The notes under the pieces: model-generated
Told to the model about the DNA's origin: nothing
The model's input: the letters and a program-made list of their open reading frames with translations, nothing else
Databases searched by the model: none
Source of the DNA: Deltaproteobacteria bacterium RBG_16_44_11
GTDB taxonomy: Bacteria; Desulfobacterota; Syntrophia; Syntrophales; Smithellaceae
DNA length: 10,891 bases
Assembly (NCBI GenBank): GCA_001797845.1
Contig: MGQN01000020.1
Coordinates: 104,607 to 115,497, forward strand
Direction of reading: 5' to 3'
Position numbers and translations under genes: made by a program
In this document: piece by piece, positions 1 to 7,508 of the stretch
How the letters are laid out: each line of letters opens with the position of its first letter
How positions within the stretch are numbered: the first letter of the stretch is position 1

Positions 1-687
1 AATCTGCCCTTTGCGCAAACCAAAGACTTCGGCCGCTTTCTCATCAAATATTTCCTGCACAACTTCAATTTCCAGAAAATGATTGCCGGAACCCAGCGTA
101 CCTAACTGCTGTTTGCCTCTCTCCATGGCTCGAGCGGAAACTTGCTCGGGATCAGCTCCAGCCATTGTACCTTTGTCTTCTGTTGTCTCCAAATCTTCCG
201 GTAGCCCAAATCCGTTTTTCACCGCCCAGGCGGAACCTTCTTCCAAAACCTTCTTTTGGTCTTTACCGGATAATTTTACGTTTCCTGTAGAGCCAACTCC
301 GGAGGGAATTCCCTGATAAAGAGCAATGGGCAAATCATTTATCTTGCTTTTAATATCCGTCAGCTCCAAACCGGTGGCTACCAAACGACAACCGCAATTG
401 ATATCGTAGCCCACGCCACCTGGTGAAACGATGCCTTCCTCCAAATCAAATGCCGCCACACCTCCGATGGGAAAGCCATAGCCCCAGTGGACATCCGGCA
501 TAGCCAACGAATAATTCACAATGCCGGGCAAACAGGCAACATTGGCCACCTGCTTGGCGCTTTCATCATTTTTCAACAATTGATAAATTTTTTCGTTGGC
601 ATAAATAATCCCCGGCACACGCATTTTTCCTGTTTGCGGTATCAGTACGCGGTTTTCATCTAATCGTTGCATTGTAATTTCAGACAT
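1..687 (-). CDS. rtcB: RNA-splicing ligase RtcB (3'-truncated by window edge)
   Basis: RtcB joins RNA 2',3'-cyclic phosphate or 3'-phosphate ends to 5'-OH ends using GTP and Mn2+, in tRNA splicing or RNA repair. I translated the open frame from the ATG at 687; 229 residues are visible and the frame is still open at base 1. Diagnostic stretches are PDVHWGYGFPIGG (about 64-76), GGVGYDINCGCR (90-101, with metal ligands D95 and C98) and GSGNHFLE (199-206, with N202 and H203). These positions coincide with the numbering I recall for archaeal RtcB. The guanylated histidine (about 404) lies beyond the window. The family is about 480 residues, so roughly half is missing. The start overlaps the archease stop by 8 nt and is preceded by GGTGAT, which implies translational coupling. 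A second ATG at 672 is a less likely start. The family call is very safe; activity cannot be judged from this half. Confidence 0.95.
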   Translation of the reverse strand, partial: MSEITMQRLDENRVLIPQTGKMRVPGIIYANEKIYQLLKNDESAKQVANVACLPGIVNYSLAMPDVHWGYGFPIGGVAAFDLEEGIVSPGGVGYDINCGCRLVATGLELTDIKSKINDLPIALYQGIPSGVGSTGNVKLSGKDQKKVLEEGSAWAVKNGFGLPEDLETTEDKGTMAGADPEQVSARAMERGKQQLGTLGSGNHFLEIEVVQEIFDEKAAEVFGLRKGQI

Positions 688-1096
688 CAAAAATCACCCT
701 GGCTCGCCAGCCTTTTTCCACCCGCTCAATTTTCAGCGTGTGATATGTTACCGCCTTAATTTCCATTTTCAGCTGATGTTTCTTCGCGGCGTACGGCTCA
801 CCGAAAACCCTGGCGGCAACTTTCTCGTCATTTAATTCCAGTATCTCACAGCGTTTACAAAGCCATGCGTCCGCGTGGAACAGGTAAAGCGCTTCGCGCA
901 GTAGATTAATCAACATATCCGCCGTATCCGCACCTGTAATGGTCAGATGCTTTTCCTGAACCACACTGATGTTTTCACTATCAGCTATCAAATCAAACAT
1001 CGCTTCGACCGTATTTGCCAGCGCCTCTTTTTTCGTTTTGCCGCAAACTTCTATGCCGATATCGGCGGTATGATCCAATATTTTGTAGCTTTTCAT
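680..1096 (-). CDS. Archease (RtcB activator)
   Basis: A 138-residue protein of the archease family, which speeds RtcB guanylation and lets it turn over many times. What is visible: the N-terminal DHTADIGIEV motif (residues 8-17), the AMFDLIAD segment (about 32-39), a central LLREALYLFHAD stretch and the C-terminal RVIFDV ending. The acidic residues of the first and last motifs are the conserved metal-site positions of the family. Length is normal (about 140). It is the first gene of a two-gene unit with rtcB, overlapping it by 8 nt (ATG of rtcB inside ATGTCTGA), the usual archease–RtcB pairing. No Shine-Dalgarno lies before the ATG. A promoter-like pair at 1103-1131 would place the start of transcription at or next to the ATG, so the message may be leaderless. 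Confidence 0.93.
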   Translation of the reverse strand: MKSYKILDHTADIGIEVCGKTKKEALANTVEAMFDLIADSENISVVQEKHLTITGADTADMLINLLREALYLFHADAWLCKRCEILELNDEKVAARVFGEPYAAKKHQLKMEIKAVTYHTLKIERVEKGWRARVIFDV

Positions 1097-1102
1097 AAGC
1101 TA

Positions 1103-1131
1103 ACTATATCTAATTTGAAATGTAAGAACAA
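1103..1131 (-). promoter_or_regulatory. Candidate sigma70-type promoter for archease–rtcB
   Basis: On the minus strand TTGTTC (1126-1131) is followed after 17 bases by TATAGT (1103-1108). The -10 matches the consensus at five of six positions and the -35 at only three. The expected transcription start, about 7 bases past the -10, falls on the A of the archease ATG at 1096. This would give a leaderless message and fits the absence of a ribosome-binding site. Chance occurrence in AT-rich DNA is possible. Confidence 0.35.
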
Positions 1132-1180
1132 GCGTTACTGTTACTCCGGCAATTAACCATTTATCTTGACTTTGTTATTG

Positions 1181-1226
1181 GATTCCGGCCTGTGTAACCT
1201 AAAGGTCATCTATGACCGGAATGACA
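1181..1226. repeat. Dispersed-repeat-like inverted element (GTCATTCCGG…CCGGAATCC type)
   Basis: The 7-nt arms ATTCCGG (1182-1188) and CCGGAAT (1216-1222) are inverted around 27 nt. Inside, GGTCAT-CT-ATGACC (1204-1217) is a tight second hairpin sharing CC with the outer right arm, and ACCT-AA-AGGT (1197-1206) a third. Read on the minus strand the element begins GTGTCATTCCGGTCATAG and ends GGCCGGAATCC. That resembles the short palindromic intergenic repeats with GTCATTCCGG and CCGGAATCC ends found in many proteobacterial genomes. It sits between the gyrA terminator and the archease promoter. Whether it is multicopy cannot be seen in one window. Confidence 0.5.
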
Positions 1227-1280
1227 CCGTTGCTATATTTTTTGGAGTTTTAGGCATTAAGCCGAGTTTTACGAATAAAT

Positions 1281-1315
1281 AAAAAAGCCCTTTACTTTGC
1301 AGTAAAGGGCTTTTT
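1281..1315 (-). terminator. Intrinsic terminator after gyrA
   Basis: Perfect 10-bp stem GCCCTTTACT (1287-1296) / AGTAAAGGGC (1301-1310) with a 4-nt loop, flanked by an A run (1281-1286) and a T run (1311-1315). On the minus strand the stem is followed by six U, the classic intrinsic terminator. It lies 35 nt beyond the gyrA stop and ends the dnaA–dnaN–gyrB–gyrA transcription unit before archease. The flanking A and T runs make it bidirectional in principle, but no plus-strand gene needs it here. Confidence 0.92.
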
Positions 1316-1349
1316 CTAAATTATTTCTACTAGCCGGTTTATGTCTTAT

Positions 1350-3821
1350 TTATTCCTCGATTTCGTCACCGCCAGCTGATCCGTTAACTTCTTCTTCCGC
1401 TGTCGTGCGGGCAACGCCGACAAGTTTTTCTTTTGCTTCCAGATCAATGAGTTTCACTCCCTGCGTTACACGGTGGTTGACTGGTATTTCTCCTACTTTC
1501 AGCCGGATGACTTTGCCGCCATCGCTGATGAGCATAACGTGCTCTTCGCCGGTCACTTGCAAGACCCCGGAAACGTTTCCTACTTTAGGTACGATTTTTA
1601 AATTCATCGTTCCTTTTCCGCCGCGGCTCTGCAGACGGTATTCCTCAATGGGAGTACATTTGCCAAAACCCTTTTCGGAAACCGTCAGCACAAACGTGTC
1701 TTTAGCCGGTATCTCCACGCCGATGACAGCGTCATCTTTACGCAGATTAATGCCGCGCACACCTTTCGCCGTTCTGCCCATATCGCGCACATCTTTTTCC
1801 TTGAAACGAATAGCCAAGCCTCGGCGCGTTGCCAAAAAGATATCCTGCTTTCCGGTGGTTAATTGAACATCAACCAGTTCGTCACCTTTCTCGATGGAAA
1901 TGGCGATAATGCCGCCGGAGCGCGGGTTGGAATAAGCGGCTAACTCCGTCTTTTTAATAGTTCCTTTTTTTGTTACCAGCACCACGAATTTATCATCAGT
2001 GAATTCCCGCACGGGCAACGTTGCGCTCACGCGTTCACCCGGACCTAAGTTGACCAAATTGACAATTGCTTTTCCTTTGGCGGCTCGCCCTGCCTGGGGT
2101 ATCTGATACACTTTCAGCCAGTGCACTTTACCGGTAGAGGTAAAAATAAGCAGATAGTGGTGTGTCGAGGCGATAAAGATTTTTTCCACAAAATCTTCTT
2201 CCTTCGTCCCCATTCCCATTTTGCCGCGCCCGCCGCGATGCTGGCTTTTATAAAGGCTGACCGCGTTGCGTTTAATATAGCCGGAATGGGTTATATTCAC
2301 CATCATGTCTTCTTCGACAATCATATCTTCGATATCGATATCGTCTGTTCCGGCAACAATTTCGGTGCGGCGTTCATCGCCATAGCGTTCTTTTATTTCG
2401 TTTAGTTCATCGATAATAACCTGCAGAACTTTTTGCTCGTCGGCTAAAATTGCTTCGAGTTTGGCCATTAGCGCTTTTACTTCCGCGTATTCCTCGTCAA
2501 TTTTCGCCCGCTCCAAACCGGTCAGGCGCTGCAATCTCATTTCCAGAATCGCTTTGGCCTGTATTTCGGAAAATTTAAATTTCTCGCATAATTTTACTGA
2601 TGCTTCCTGAGGATTTTTGGATGCTTTAATCAAGGTGACAATAGCGTCGATGTTTTTCAACGCGATTACCAGACCTTCCAAAATGTGCGCTCGTTCTTTG
2701 GCGCGGGCGAGATCATATTTGGTGCGCCGTACAACAACGTCCCTGCGGAAGGCAATGAATTTTTCTATTATTTCCTTTAGATTTAAAACCTGCGGACGGC
2801 CGTCGGTTATCGCCAGCATAATGATGCCGAACGAGCTTTCCATTGAGGTAAACTTATAAAGTTGATTGAGGATAATTGCGGAATTCTCATCACGCTTTAA
2901 ATCAACAACGATGCGGATGCCTTCGCGGTCCGATTCGTCGCGCAAATCGGCAATGCCGGCTATTTTTTTATCGCGTACCAACTCCGATATTTTTTCAATC
3001 AGTGTGGCTTTATTGACTTGATAAGGAATCTCCGTGATGACAATCGTTTCTTTGTCGTTCCGGGCGTTTTTTTCAATAATTGCCCGCGCTCTCGTTTTGA
3101 TTATGCCGCGTCCCGTTTTATACGCAGCCAGTATTCCTTCTCTGCCGTTGATAAAGCCCGCCGTCGGGAAATCCGGCCCCGGTATATGGCGCATTAGTTT
3201 TTCCACGGTGATTTGCGGATTTTTGATGCACGCGATGGTGCCGTTTATTATTTCCGTTAAATTATGCGGTGGAATATTGGTGGCCATGCCCACGGCAATG
3301 CCGGAAGAACCATTGAGCAACAGCAAAGGAATGCGTGTTGCCAGAAGCGAAGGCTCTTGCAGGGACTCGTCATAGTTAGGCACATAATCCACTGTGTCTT
3401 TTTCGAGATCGGCAAGAACCTCTTCGGCAATACGCGCCATTCTTATTTCCGTGTAGCGCATGGCCGCTGGAGGATCTCCGTCAACAGATCCAAAGTTTCC
3501 CTGTCCGTCAATCAGCATGTAGCGCAAAGAAAAATCCTGCGCCATGCGTACCAGCGTATCGTATACGGCGACATCGCCGTGCGGATGATATTTACCGATG
3601 ATATCGCCGACGATTCTGGCGGATTTCTTATAGGGCTTATTATACCTATTGCCCATCTCATACATGGAAAACAAAACCCGCCGATGAACCGGTTTCAGGC
3701 CGTCGCGGACATCGGGGATAGCCCTGCCGATAATTACGCTCATGGCGTAATCCATATATGATTTTTTCATTTCATCTTCTATATTCACCAGAGTTGGCTT
3801 TTGGTGGATATCTTTTTCCAT
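1350..3821 (-). CDS. gyrA: DNA gyrase subunit A
   Basis: The breakage-reunion subunit of the type IIA topoisomerase that introduces negative supercoils ahead of forks, working as A2B2 with GyrB. 823 residues, a normal length. The winged-helix domain holds the active-site Arg-Tyr pair (R122-Y123) in AAMRYTEIR. The quinolone-determining region reads HPHGDVAVYD (79-88), so the residue matching E. coli Ser83 is Val84, while the Asp87 equivalent (D88) is kept. A tower and coiled coil follow to about 490, then the C-terminal DNA-wrapping beta-pinwheel, with the GyrA box QHRGGRG at 527-533. The GyrA box marks it as GyrA rather than ParC. The tail is acidic (EEE…DEIEE). The start has a good ribosome-binding site, GAGAGGA (3831-3837), 9 nt upstream. 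It is the last gene before the terminator at 1281-1315. Confidence 0.98.
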   Translation of the reverse strand: MEKDIHQKPTLVNIEDEMKKSYMDYAMSVIIGRAIPDVRDGLKPVHRRVLFSMYEMGNRYNKPYKKSARIVGDIIGKYHPHGDVAVYDTLVRMAQDFSLRYMLIDGQGNFGSVDGDPPAAMRYTEIRMARIAEEVLADLEKDTVDYVPNYDESLQEPSLLATRIPLLLLNGSSGIAVGMATNIPPHNLTEIINGTIACIKNPQITVEKLMRHIPGPDFPTAGFINGREGILAAYKTGRGIIKTRARAIIEKNARNDKETIVITEIPYQVNKATLIEKISELVRDKKIAGIADLRDESDREGIRIVVDLKRDENSAIILNQLYKFTSMESSFGIIMLAITDGRPQVLNLKEIIEKFIAFRRDVVVRRTKYDLARAKERAHILEGLVIALKNIDAIVTLIKASKNPQEASVKLCEKFKFSEIQAKAILEMRLQRLTGLERAKIDEEYAEVKALMAKLEAILADEQKVLQVIIDELNEIKERYGDERRTEIVAGTDDIDIEDMIVEEDMMVNITHSGYIKRNAVSLYKSQHRGGRGKMGMGTKEEDFVEKIFIASTHHYLLIFTSTGKVHWLKVYQIPQAGRAAKGKAIVNLVNLGPGERVSATLPVREFTDDKFVVLVTKKGTIKKTELAAYSNPRSGGIIAISIEKGDELVDVQLTTGKQDIFLATRRGLAIRFKEKDVRDMGRTAKGVRGINLRKDDAVIGVEIPAKDTFVLTVSEKGFGKCTPIEEYRLQSRGGKGTMNLKIVPKVGNVSGVLQVTGEEHVMLISDGGKVIRLKVGEIPVNHRVTQGVKLIDLEAKEKLVGVARTTAEEEVNGSAGGDEIEE

Positions 3822-3899
3822 GTTACTTCATCCTCTCTGAACATAAGCCGACATTTAACAGCTTATTCATTTTGTATTTGATCGCCGGCTTTAAATGTC
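3822..3899 (-). promoter_or_regulatory. gyrB–gyrA spacer with overlapping inverted repeats
   Basis: The 69-nt spacer plus the gyrB stop holds two inverted-repeat pairs that interleave. Pair A is GACATTTAA (minus strand, 3891-3899, spanning the gyrB stop) with TTAAATGTC (3850-3858), 9 bp. Pair B is AAGCCG (3886-3891) with CGGCTT (3845-3850), 6 bp. The order A-B-A'-B' is that of an H-type pseudoknot, although the pairs share a base or two at their junctions. A third pair, GCTTAT (3861-3866) with ATAAGC (3843-3848), competes. The gyrA ribosome-binding site lies just downstream at 3831-3837. A regulatory role is inference. Confidence 0.35.
3831..3837 (-). promoter_or_regulatory. Ribosome-binding site of gyrA
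   Basis: GAGAGGA on the minus strand, 9 nt before the ATG at 3821, a well-placed Shine-Dalgarno. It fixes the gyrA start. Confidence 0.8.
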
Positions 3900-6296
3900 T
3901 AAATTGGAAACATCAAGAGCATATTTGTAAATAAAATCACGACGAGGCTCTACTTGGTCTCCCATTAGTGTCGTAAATATTTCATCGGCCACAACCGCGT
4001 CATCCACAGTGACTTGCAGGAGGCTTCTTTTTTCCGGATTCATCGTCGTTTCCCAAAGTTGTTCGGGATTCATTTCGCCCAATCCTTTGTACCGCTGGAC
4101 AGCAAGACCTTTTTTACCGGTGTTAATGATATGTTCCACCAATGCTTTAGAACTTTCCAGAACAATAGATTCGGCCTTGTCCTCACCGACATCCCGGTAG
4201 GGCGGTTCCCCGACCACAGAAACCTGCTCCAGCAATGCTTTCATATCGGTAAATTGAGGCGAACGAAATGTTTCGCGATCCATATAATTTGTTATAGTTT
4301 GTCCGTTTTTCTTAATATTAAAAACGATCTTGTATCCTCCGTGGTCCTGGTCCTGTTCAATTACATAGTCGATCGCATTTTCTTTCATCGCTTTAATGGT
4401 TCTTTTCGCGACCGGCTGTAATAGTTTTTCACTTTTAAAGCTTTCATCTTTCAGAGAAGGATCTCCGGCCAGGATACGGAATAGATGCCTGTCGCGCTGC
4501 TCCTTTTCAAAGCGGTCCAAAAAGTCCTCTATACGCATAATCTTTTTGATCAAGGCCAACAATTTATTGCCGGTTGCGGGAAAGCGGCTGCCGTCGTCCA
4601 TGACTAAATTGATTTTATCCACTCCGTTTTCCAGAATGTAATTTCTCATTTGTTCTTCATTGTGAATATAGAGCTCGTTCTTTTTATCCACTACTTTAAA
4701 CAACGGCGGCTGAGCGATGAATAAATATCCTCGTTCGATCAATTCCCGCATCTGGCGGAAGAAAAAAGTTAAAAGCAGGGTGCGAATATGAGAGCCGTCA
4801 ACATCGGCATCGGTCATGATAATGACCTTATGATACCGCAATTTGCTTACGTCATATTCTTCAGTGCCGATGCCCGTGCCTAAAGCGGTAACGATAATTT
4901 TTATTTCTTCGTTTTGCAGCATTTTGTCGAAACGCGCCTTCTCCACGTTTAATACTTTACCGCGCAGGGGTAAAATTGCCTGATTTTTTCTGTCTCGTCC
5001 CTGTTTGGCCGAACCACCGGCGGAATCGCCTTCTACTAAATAAATTTCGCTAAGCGCCGGGTCTTTTTCCTGGCAATCGGCCAGTTTTCCGGGCAAAGAG
5101 CCTACTTCCAGCGCGCTTTTGCGCCTGGTTAATTCACGGGCGCGGCGTGCCGCTTCCCGCGCACGGGCTGCATCCAAACATTTATTGAGAATTTGCTTGG
5201 CAATCGATGGATTTTCTTCCAGATAACTTCCTATTTTTTCGTAAACTATACCTTCCACCAAACCGCGAACTTCGCTGTTGCCGAGTTTCGTTTTCGTCTG
5301 GCCTTCAAACTGCGGGTTTTGCACTTTGACGCTGATGACGCACGCCAGGCCTTCTCTTAGATCTTCACCGCGCAGAGATTCTTTGCCGTCCTTAATCAAT
5401 TTGTTGCTGGTAGCATAATTATTAAAAACGCGGGTAAGAGCTGATCTGAGGCCGATTAAATGAGTGCCGCCTTCAGTTGTGTTTATGCTATTGGCAAATG
5501 CGAATATATTTTCCAGATATGTTTCGTTATATTGCAGCGCAACTTCCACGGAACAATCTTCTTTCTCGCCGGCAACGTATATTGGATGTTTATGTAAAAC
5601 CTTTTTATTGCGATTAATATATTCAACAAATGACACGATGCCGCCTTTATAAAAGAATTCATTCTTCTTATCCGTGCGTTCATCAGTGATAAGTATTTTT
5701 ACACCTGAATTTAAAAAGGCCAGCTCCCGCAAGCGATTACAAATAACATCAAAGCTAAATTCCGTCTCCGTAAAAATCTCATCATCCGGCAGGAATGTTA
5801 CTTTTGTACCATGTCCCTTTGTTTTTCCTGTCATTTCCAGACGGCCGGTGGGTACGCCGCGCTTGTATGTTTGAATGTAAACATTACCGTCACGCCTTAC
5901 TTCCAGTTCGCACATTTTGGACAACGCGTTGACCACGGAAACGCCCACTCCGTGTAAACCACCGGAAATTTTATATGAATCGTGGGAAAACTTACCGCCG
6001 GCGTGCAGTTTTGTCATGACAACTTCCGCCGCCGAAACTTTTTCCGTTTTATGAATACCTGTGGGAATTCCCCTGCCGTTGTCATCGACAACTATACTAT
6101 TATCCATTCTAATTTTTACTGAAATCGTATCGCAATAACCGCCCGCCGCTTCATCGATACTATTATCAACGACCTCATAAACTAAATGATGCAATCCTTC
6201 CTTGCCCGTGGAACCAATATACATGGCCGGCCTTTTACGCACAGCCTCCAGGCCTTCTAATACTTTAATGCTATCCGCGTCATATTTATGTGGCAT
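3891..6296 (-). CDS. gyrB: DNA gyrase subunit B
   Basis: The ATPase/TOPRIM subunit of DNA gyrase, partner of the GyrA encoded 69 nt downstream. 801 residues. GHKL ATPase landmarks: catalytic E41 and Mg-binding N45 in EVVDNSIDEA, D72 and GRG in DDNGRGIPTG, and GGLHGVGVSVVNAL (112-125) as the ATP lid. The transducer lysine loop is QTKTKL (333-338). TOPRIM: E423 in EGDSAGG, and the metal acidic triad D496, D498, D500 in TDADVDGSH. The C-terminal QRYKGLGEMNPEQLWETTM block is present. About 170 residues between roughly 560 and 730 correspond to the insertion typical of Gram-negative GyrB (E. coli 804 residues), absent from the roughly 640-residue forms. R135, the aminocoumarin-contact arginine, is conserved. 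The only Shine-Dalgarno, AAGGGAG (6310-6316), is an unusually long 13 nt from the ATG. It follows dnaN after 27 nt, with no recF between. Confidence 0.98.
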   Translation of the reverse strand: MPHKYDADSIKVLEGLEAVRKRPAMYIGSTGKEGLHHLVYEVVDNSIDEAAGGYCDTISVKIRMDNSIVVDDNGRGIPTGIHKTEKVSAAEVVMTKLHAGGKFSHDSYKISGGLHGVGVSVVNALSKMCELEVRRDGNVYIQTYKRGVPTGRLEMTGKTKGHGTKVTFLPDDEIFTETEFSFDVICNRLRELAFLNSGVKILITDERTDKKNEFFYKGGIVSFVEYINRNKKVLHKHPIYVAGEKEDCSVEVALQYNETYLENIFAFANSINTTEGGTHLIGLRSALTRVFNNYATSNKLIKDGKESLRGEDLREGLACVISVKVQNPQFEGQTKTKLGNSEVRGLVEGIVYEKIGSYLEENPSIAKQILNKCLDAARAREAARRARELTRRKSALEVGSLPGKLADCQEKDPALSEIYLVEGDSAGGSAKQGRDRKNQAILPLRGKVLNVEKARFDKMLQNEEIKIIVTALGTGIGTEEYDVSKLRYHKVIIMTDADVDGSHIRTLLLTFFFRQMRELIERGYLFIAQPPLFKVVDKKNELYIHNEEQMRNYILENGVDKINLVMDDGSRFPATGNKLLALIKKIMRIEDFLDRFEKEQRDRHLFRILAGDPSLKDESFKSEKLLQPVAKRTIKAMKENAIDYVIEQDQDHGGYKIVFNIKKNGQTITNYMDRETFRSPQFTDMKALLEQVSVVGEPPYRDVGEDKAESIVLESSKALVEHIINTGKKGLAVQRYKGLGEMNPEQLWETTMNPEKRSLLQVTVDDAVVADEIFTTLMGDQVEPRRDFIYKYALDVSNLDI

Positions 6297-6309
6297 AACT
6301 ACTTTTACG

Positions 6310-6316
6310 CTCCCTT
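6310..6316 (-). promoter_or_regulatory. Distant ribosome-binding site of gyrB
   Basis: AAGGGAG on the minus strand lies in the 27-nt dnaN–gyrB gap, 13 nt before the gyrB ATG. That is longer than the usual 5-9 nt. No better start codon occurs in frame between them, so the ATG at 6296 stands, perhaps with help from coupling to dnaN translation. Confidence 0.55.
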
Positions 6317-6323
6317 GTTTGAA

Positions 6324-7433
6324 CTATATTTTTAATGGCATAACGATACACAGGTAATCATCACCCTCGGTTTGCCTGACAACTGATGGTTTTATTCCCG
6401 ATCCTGCTTCCAGTAAAATGTCGTCTTTATTAATAACTGAAACGGCATCAATTAAATAATTCACGTTGAATCCAACATCCACATCTTCTCCGCTATATTT
6501 TATATCTATTTCTTCTGTTGCTTCACCAACATCCAAATTGGTTGAATTAAGCGTCAACTTACCTTCTGAAAAAGATAGAATTACACCCCCATAGCGTTCC
6601 GATGAAACAACATTCATTCTTCTTAAGGCATGCAAAAAAGATTCTTTTTCCAAAACAATATTTATTCCTTTCTCCAAAGGAATAACCCTTTTATAATCAG
6701 GATATTCCGCATCCACCAGGCTAACCTTCAAAATCGTATTATCTGTTTTTAAAACAAACGTGTTTTTATGAAGGGCAATTTTTACATCTTCGTATTCATC
6801 GATAATTTTCTTAATTTCCATTAATGCTTTACGTGGAATAATAATTCCTTTTCCTGCTGCCAAAAAAGGTTCTGAAATTACTTGCTTGGCTAAAGCTAAA
6901 CGATGGCCATCGGTAGCCACCATTCTTAATATATGAGTGGATCCATCCAAGATACCTTCCAATAAAACACCATTTAAGTTTTTTCTCATTTCATCCATGG
7001 CCATAGCAAACGCTGTTTTATTGATTAAATCTTTAATAATGGCCCCTTTAATATTATAAAATTGAACATTTTTATCATCTGTAACATCAGGAAAATCTTC
7101 TGCGGGTAAACCGGGTATTTTATAGATCGCCCGTTGACACGCTATTTTAACAACATTATTACTCGACGTAAAATGAACAATCTCTCCTTGAATTTCTCTC
7201 ACCATTTCGTAGAGTTTTTTAGCGGAAATTGTTATATCGCCTTTCTCGCTTACTTCTGCTTCATAATCAGAAATTAAACTTATCTCCCTGTCTGTAGCAA
7301 TTATTTTTAGTTTGTTTTGTTCTGCTTTGAGAAGAACATTATTTAAAATGGGTAGTGTTGTCTTTTTTTCCACTATTCCTAACGTTTTTTGAATACCATC
7401 AAGAAAGGTGTTCCTATTTATTTTAAATTCCAT
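6324..7433 (-). CDS. dnaN: DNA polymerase III sliding clamp (beta subunit)
   Basis: The ring-shaped beta clamp that tethers DNA polymerase III to DNA and recruits other repair and replication proteins. 369 residues, the family norm. It begins MEFKINRNTFLDGIQKTLGIVEKKTTLPILNNVLL, as clamps do. It carries the three-fold clamp architecture, including ATDGHRLALA (about residue 173 on) and DAEYPDYKRVIP in the middle domain. It ends in YLCIVMPLKI, the conserved C-terminal MP(M/L)(R/K)(L/I) that lines the partner-binding cleft. The ATG at 7433 is preceded by a near-perfect Shine-Dalgarno, AAGGAGG (7439-7445), at 5 nt. The gene and its flanks are more AT-rich than gyrA. It lies directly downstream of dnaA across the presumed origin, and gyrB follows after 27 nt. 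Confidence 0.97.
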   Translation of the reverse strand: MEFKINRNTFLDGIQKTLGIVEKKTTLPILNNVLLKAEQNKLKIIATDREISLISDYEAEVSEKGDITISAKKLYEMVREIQGEIVHFTSSNNVVKIACQRAIYKIPGLPAEDFPDVTDDKNVQFYNIKGAIIKDLINKTAFAMAMDEMRKNLNGVLLEGILDGSTHILRMVATDGHRLALAKQVISEPFLAAGKGIIIPRKALMEIKKIIDEYEDVKIALHKNTFVLKTDNTILKVSLVDAEYPDYKRVIPLEKGINIVLEKESFLHALRRMNVVSSERYGGVILSFSEGKLTLNSTNLDVGEATEEIDIKYSGEDVDVGFNVNYLIDAVSVINKDDILLEAGSGIKPSVVRQTEGDDYLCIVMPLKI

Positions 7434-7438
7434 ACCTT

Positions 7439-7445
7439 CCTCCTT
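7439..7445 (-). promoter_or_regulatory. Strong Shine-Dalgarno of dnaN
   Basis: AAGGAGG on the minus strand, 5 nt before the dnaN ATG. It is the closest match to the anti-Shine-Dalgarno in the window, suggesting high translation of the clamp, and it settles the dnaN start. Confidence 0.88.
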
Positions 7446-7489
7446 AATTTTTTTATTTACTTAAATTAGTTTCTTAAATATTATTAAAA

Positions 7490-7504
7490 TAGTAATAGTA
7501 GTAA
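7490..7504 (+). other. DnaA-trio-like trinucleotide run
   Basis: Plus-strand bases 7490-7504 read TAG-TAA-TAG-TAG-TAA, five consecutive TA(G/A) triplets. They end five bases before a DnaA-box-like TGTTGATAT (7509-7517). DnaA-trios (repeated 3'-(G/A)AT-5') are the single-strand binding sites for the DnaA filament in the basal unwinding system, and lie beside a DnaA box in this orientation. The fit of repeat, polarity and place is good. Confidence 0.6.
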
Positions 7505-7508
7505 TATG

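Noticed and set aside
3264..3761. Plus-strand open frame of 165 codons across gyrA, and the other plus-strand frames of 60-150 codons
   Set aside because: They are antisense shadows of gyrA, gyrB, parB, parA, rtcB and archease. None has recognisable family motifs, and the minus-strand genes are certain.
4267..4282. parS-like TGTTTCGCGATCC in gyrB
   Set aside because: Only the left half resembles TGTTTCACGTGAAACA; the right half does not match. No convincing parS was found in the window.
6163..6171. TTATCAACG in gyrB as a DnaA box
   Set aside because: One mismatch at the last position, isolated within a conserved coding segment (the EVVDNSIDE region), so the codons explain it.
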